In this document: one piece after another, positions 59,056-64,000 of the stretch
Layout: every line of letters begins with the position of its first letter
Position numbering within the stretch: the stretch's first letter is position 1
NCBI RefSeq assembly: GCF_026151205.1
Contig: NC_087074.1
Location: 5,642,001-5,706,000, forward strand
DNA length: 64,000 nucleotides
Reading direction: 5' to 3'
Source: Bolinopsis microptera
Taxonomy: Eukaryota; Ctenophora; Tentaculata; Lobata; Bolinopsidae
The notes under the pieces: model-generated
Databases searched by the model: none
What the model saw: only the letters and a program-made list of their open reading frames with translations
What the model was told of the DNA's origin: nothing
Position numbers and translations under genes: made by a program

Positions 59056-60076
59056 CATAAATATAATAACATAAATGATAATAAGGTCTCGCTGCTTGTT
59101 AACTGTGAGGCGGTTCCTTTTTTTGTTTATCACCCAGTCGTACAACTACAAGCTCCAATTCGTCTCACAGGGTGAGGCTGATGTCGATTGCGACAGCGCT
59201 TTCATTGGAAAACTCTGTAGTTCGGGTACCTCTCAACCGAAGTTGCTCCACCAAGGGCAAGAGACTGGACCGTCAGAATCTTGGCTAAAACTTGAGGCAG
59301 CGTCAGTAGAGAATAAGCCTCTTTTCTCTCGGTAGAACGTGTACTGCGAAATTAAAGTATCTTCTTCTTTGTTGCGCCGTCACACCACGTGTCCATGACA
59401 TCTAGAAACTCCTTCCAGACATCCTGATTCGTGTGTTGATCATATCCCTGATATATAAGCCGGGTGAACACAAAACCCTACTGAATGTAGGGGGGAATGG
59501 AGCTCGAGCCACCTTTTGTTGGCAAGACTAATCATATCGCTTTTATAGTTTCAATTGCGAAAAGCAAAATTTGCTAACTTTAAGGTGAACAGATAATATT
59601 TGTAATAAATTACACCGATGAAACCAACAGGAATCTTAAGACTATTGTCTGAAAATCTAAGCAAGACTATTATCGGCTCGAGAATTGAGCATAAATAGTC
59701 GACTTCTATCCAGAAACCTAGGAGAATCAGGGGACATCCTGTTGTCAATTTATGGGAGGTCGACTTTACTGCTTTGATCACAGACGTCCGATACAGCAGC
59801 GGAAGCGCAAGATCTGCTGATGAGCAATTCCGTCGGTCTGTACCTAATCAATGACGGCTAAACTAGGTAAATTTGCGCATGAACCTTTCAATATTATAGA
59901 TTATACTTTTCCGAGCCACCGTTGAGCCTGTATTGTTCTATGGCTGAGACCCATTGGATATCGGTTAGTTGCTGTCTGAAAACTATAAGCGTATTAATGG
60001 CTGTTACAGTAGGCCCTCAACAGTTGAATACCATCCCCAAGCCAACAGTGATGATTAGTCGAAGCATAATGAAACT

Positions 60077-60440
60077 CCCGAAACCGTAATGGCATCTGTC
60101 GACGTTCTTCAAAGGAAGCATCTGAGACAGATAATCAACACCTACTGGCCTACGGTTATCAGTAACGAGAATTTATATAAGAGATGCAATGTCAGACCCC
60201 TTACTGAAAGGATCAAGAAAGCAAGATGGAAGATGCTTGGACACGTTCTCAGAAGCGGTGACGACACTCCCGCCTTCTTATCTTTCAGATTTGCATGTTT
60301 AGGATGTTTTGACTACAAAGGAAGGAGGGGCAGACCTCGTTCAAATTTATTTGATTTATTATTAAAAGACATTATGACAAAACAAATTATTTTGATTGTA
60401 AATAAAAGATTTAGTTTAAGTAATTTCAACGATTTAGTGT
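60077..60440 (+). pseudogene. LINE B 3' fragment, copy 1 (cut by tandem junction)
   Basis: Plus-strand frame with DVLQRKHLRQIINTYWPTVI, SNENLYKRCNV, RIKKARWKMLGHVLRSG and RRGRPRSNLFDLLLKD. This is the C-terminal end of endonuclease/RT LINEs (pattern LR-I...WP..ISN..L, then WxxxGHxLR, then GRRGRPR). It starts after ataatgaaact at 60066-60076, the same text that ends LINE B at 63311-63322. The frame runs over the tandem junction into arm sequence, so the last ~45 codons of the 156 are not LINE. Confidence 0.8.
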
Positions 60441-61454
60441 ATAAATATAATAACATAAATGATAATAAGGTCTCGCTGCTTGTTAACTGTGAGGCGGTTC
60501 CTTTTTTTGTTTATCACCCAGTCGTACAACTACAAGCTCCAATTCGTCTCACAGGGTGAGGCTGATGTCGATTGCGACAGCGCTTTCATTGGAAAACTCT
60601 GTAGTTCGGGTACCTCTCAACCGAAGTTGCTCCACCAAGAGACTGGACCGTCAGAATCTTGGCTAAAACTTGAGGCAGCGTCAGTAGAGAATAAGCCTCT
60701 TTTCTCTCGGTAGAACGTGTACTGCGAAATTAAAGTATCTTCTTCTTTGTTGCGCCGTCACACCACGTGTCCATGACATCTAGAAACTCCTTCCAGACAT
60801 CCTGATTCGTGTGTTGATCATATCCCTGATATATAAGCCGGGTGAACACAAAACCCTACTGAATGTAGGGGGGAATGGAGCTCGAGCCACCTTTTGTTGG
60901 CAAGACTAATCATATCGCTTTTATAGTTTCAATTGCGAAAAGCAAAATTTGCTAACTTTAAGGTGAACAGATAATATTTGTAATAAATTACACCGATGAA
61001 ACCAACAGGAATCTTAAGACTATTGTCTGAAAATCTAAGCAAGACTATTATCGGCTCGAGAATTGAGCATAAATAGTCGACTTCTATCCAGAAACCTAGG
61101 AGAATCAGGGGACATCCTGTTGTCAATTTATGGGAGGTCGACTTTACTGCTTTGATCACAGACGTCCGATACAGCAGCGGAAGCGCAAGATCTGCTGATG
61201 AGCAATTCCGTCGGTCTGTACCTAATCAATGACGGCTAAACTAGGTAAATTTGCGCATGAACCTTTCAATATTATAGATTATACTTTTCCGAGCCACCGT
61301 TGAGCCTGTATTGTTCTATGGCTGAGACCCATTGGATATCGGTTAGTTGCTGTCTGAAAACTATAAGCGTATTAATGGCTGTTACAGTAGGCCCTCAACA
61401 GTTGAATACCATCCCCAAGCCAACAGTGATGATTAGTCGAAGCATAATGAAACT

Positions 61455-61818
61455 CCCGAAACCGTAATGGCATCTGTCGACGTTCTTCAAAGGAAGCATC
61501 TGAGACAGATAATCAACACCTACTGGCCTACGGTTATCAGTAACGAGAATTTATATAAGAGATGCAATGTCAGACCCCTTACTGAAAGGATCAAGAAAGC
61601 AAGATGGAAGATGCTTGGACACGTTCTCAGAAGCGGTGACGACACTCCCGCCTTCTTATCTTTCAGATTTGCATGTTTAGGATGTTTTGACTACAAAGGA
61701 AGGAGGGGCAGACCTCGTTCAAATTTATTTGATTTATTATTAAAAGACATTATGACAAAACAAATTATTTTGATTGTAAATAAAAGATTTAGTTTAAGTA
61801 ATTTCAACGATTTAGTGT
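61455..61818 (+). pseudogene. LINE B 3' fragment, copy 2
   Basis: Identical in all the bases I compared to 60077-60440, as the second tandem unit. Confidence 0.8.
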
Positions 61819-62832
61819 ATAAATATAATAACATAAATGATAATAAGGTCTCGCTGCTTGTTAACTGTGAGGCGGTTCCTTTTTTTGTTTATCACCCAGT
61901 CGTACAACTACAAGCTCCAATTCGTCTCACAGGGTGAGGCTGATGTCGATTGCGACAGCGCTTTCATTGGAAAACTCTGTAGTTCGGGTACCTCTCAACC
62001 GAAGTTGCTCCACCAAGAGACTGGACCGTCAGAATCTTGGCTAAAACTTGAGGCAGCGTCAGTAGAGAATAAGCCTCTTTTCTCTCGGTAGAACGTGTAC
62101 TGCGAAATTAAAGTATCTTCTTCTTTGTTGCGCCGTCACACCACGTGTCCATGACATCTAGAAACTCCTTCCAGACATCCTGATTCGTGTGTTGATCATA
62201 TCCCTGATATATAAGCCGGGTGAACACAAAACCCTACTGAATGTAGGGGGGAATGGAGCTCGAGCCACCTTTTGTTGGCAAGACTAATCATATCGCTTTT
62301 ATAGTTTCAATTGCGAAAAGCAAAATTTGCTAACTTTAAGGTGAACAGATAATATTTGTAATAAATTACACCGATGAAACCAACAGGAATCTTAAGACTA
62401 TTGTCTGAAAATCTAAGCAAGACTATTATCGGCTCGAGAATTGAGCATAAATAGTCGACTTCTATCCAGAAACCTAGGAGAATCAGGGGACATCCTGTTG
62501 TCAATTTATGGGAGGTCGACTTTACTGCTTTGATCACAGACGTCCGATACAGCAGCGGAAGCGCAAGATCTGCTGATGAGCAATTCCGTCGGTCTGTACC
62601 TAATCAATGACGGCTAAACTAGGTAAATTTGCGCATGAACCTTTCAATATTATAGATTATACTTTTCCGAGCCACCGTTGAGCCTGTATTGTTCTATGGC
62701 TGAGACCCATTGGATATCGGTTAGTTGCTGTCTGAAAACTATAAGCGTATTAATGGCTGTTACAGTAGGCCCTCAACAGTTGAATACCATCCCCAAGCCA
62801 ACAGTGATGATTAGTCGAAGCATAATGAAACT

Positions 62833-63312
62833 CCCGAAACCGTAATGGCATCTGTCGACGTTCTTCAAAGGAAGCATCTGAGACAGATAATCAACACCTA
62901 CTGGCCTACGGTTATCAGTAACGAGAATTTATATAAGAGATGCAATGTCAGACCCCTTACTGAAAGGATCAAGAAAGCAAGATGGAAGATGCTTGGACAC
63001 GTTCTCAGAAGCGGTGACGACACTCCCGCCTTCTTATCTTTCAGATTTGCATGTTTAGGATGTTTTGACTACAAAGGAAGGAGGGGCAGACCTCGTTCAA
63101 ATTTATTTGATTTATTATTAAAAGACATTATGACAAAACAAATTATTGTGATTGTAAATAAAAGATTTAGTTTAAGTAATTTCAACGATTTAGTGTACAA
63201 AGCTCATGATAGACGTATTTGGAGAAGTTATGGGTGAGTCGAGACTACTCGGCCACTCGATTTTATGATTTAATTTCTATTATCTTGTGTTTGCTGTATA
63301 TAGTTGATTAAT
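62833..63312 (+). pseudogene. LINE B 3' fragment, copy 3, with true 3' end
   Basis: As copies 1 and 2 to 63196, but then continues with the original end of the protein (LVYKAHDRRIWRSYG, stop at 63234-63236) and a short 3' UTR to about 63312, followed by aataatgaaact, the direct repeat of the target. The left arm of the large inverted repeat keeps the unoccupied target (cataatgaaactagccaag, inverse, about 46391-46409). Confidence 0.82.
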
Positions 63313-63315
63313 AAT

Positions 63316-64000
63316 AATGAAACTATAAGCCAAGTATTTAGCGAGACACAATGATGAACTGGCCGATCAAGCACTTTTTGGGATTCCCAGCATAAAATAA
63401 CAACACCTGTTTCCAAACAGTTAAAGTTAAAGATTATAAACTTACCGTTGCCTAATTCTGAGAACATGGAACGCACACGTGCCAATATGATTTTACGCGC
63501 GAATTACCCAGAATTAACTGAAACTGAATGTTGAAAGAGAATCTTATCAGTTATCGCGTCGCGCGGGGAATAATTTTGGTCACGTACATCATTTTGTGTT
63601 CCCTTTTAAATACAATTACCAGTGCAGAGAGTGGTTTCAGAAACGCAAATTCAACTTGCAAAGATTAATTTACCTGGGTACGGTACCTCGCTCAGGCTTT
63701 TGCATTTATTAAGTTAAACACATTGATTTAACATTGAACATATTATGGCGATTAAAAATATGTCTATAGGCAATAGGCATAGCAGATAGGGCGGAATGAC
63801 AGGTTCAGCAACGCCCAGGAATTACAAGCAGCAAATTCTGCTACTGCTAGTGCTATCACGGAGAATCAAATTAAATATTATAGTGGTACCGTGGCATGTC
63901 CTGTGTCCATTCTTGGTCAGCGTTGTATAGGTTGCATGGATTAGGATAAGTCCCTGCTTGCTGTTGGCGTTGCTGCGGTGAGGCTGGCTGGAACAATTGT
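63316..64000. repeat. Large inverted repeat, outer right arm (runs off the window)
   Basis: Mirrors 45724-46400; the last base of the window pairs with 45724. Short differences include ggcaataggcatagcag text near 63768 and a deletion of gaacag near 63385. The arm continues past 64000. Confidence 0.9.

Larger units (their letters stand above)
59056..63196. repeat. Three tandem copies of a 1.38 kb unit
   Basis: Units at about 59056-60439 (1384 bp), 60440-61817 (1378) and 61818-63196 (1379). Units 2 and 3 differ by one base that I noticed (t/g near 63148), and unit 1 has six extra bases (gggcaa region near 59257). Each unit holds right-arm sequence plus the first ~350 bp of LINE B, so amplification followed that LINE's insertion. 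Junctions read ttagtgta/taaatataataac. Frames repeat with the unit: 156 codons for the LINE part, 76 and 84-86 for others. Confidence 0.94.

Noticed and set aside
59551-62537. 76-codon minus-strand frames repeated three times
   Set aside because: Repetition is from the 1378 bp tandem. In the left arm the same frame is not maintained, and no family is recognisable.

Overview
This window is eukaryotic nuclear DNA from an animal, most likely an invertebrate. It is AT-rich, its genes are split by GT-AG introns, and it carries degenerate TTAGGG-type motifs. The gene set is metazoan: a TRIM-type RING gene, a MAP3K of the ASK family with its C-terminal SAM domain, and an SV2/SVOP-type membrane transporter. 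Species cannot be fixed from the sequence. There is no sign of bacterial operons, CRISPR arrays, or tRNA or rRNA genes that I could recognise.

Layout. 1-634: two exons of a RING-finger (TRIM-like) gene on the minus strand, cut by the window edge. 2820-16748: eight phase-compatible exons on the plus strand encoding the last ~366 residues of an ASK-type MAP3K (post-kinase helical domain, coiled coil, SAM), with introns swollen by satellites of 8 bp and 12 bp units. 16.7-39 kb: no host gene recognised; a graveyard of transposable elements, including a hAT-type non-autonomous element (19873-20859, 8 bp target duplication), a Harbinger-type MITE, MITEs carrying telomere-like repeats, LINE 3' ends, hAT transposase scraps and a ~72-copy 26 bp satellite (34037-35905). 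39194-42934: a complete 11-exon gene for a 481-residue SVOP-like MFS transporter. 43.1-44.5 kb: foldback elements whose arms are made of 10 bp tandem repeats.

45.6-64 kb is one large, decayed inverted repeat (arms roughly 45.7-54.8 and 57.9-64 kb, running off the right edge) around a 3.1 kb loop that carries a MULE transposase fragment. Later insertions sit in one arm only, so each arm preserves the other's empty site: a 5'-truncated LINE with a 13 bp target duplication in the left arm, a second LINE in the right arm that was then caught in a 3x tandem amplification of 1378 bp, and in the left arm a retroelement end that was itself split by a 3476 bp near-perfect foldback element.

The three host genes show no functional linkage. 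The more unusual content is in the repeats: the link between the 26 bp satellite and MULE-like terminal sub-repeats, the giant foldback element, and the datable two-armed palindrome. High arm identity and near-identical tandem copies also mean that assembly error must be considered for 45-64 kb.
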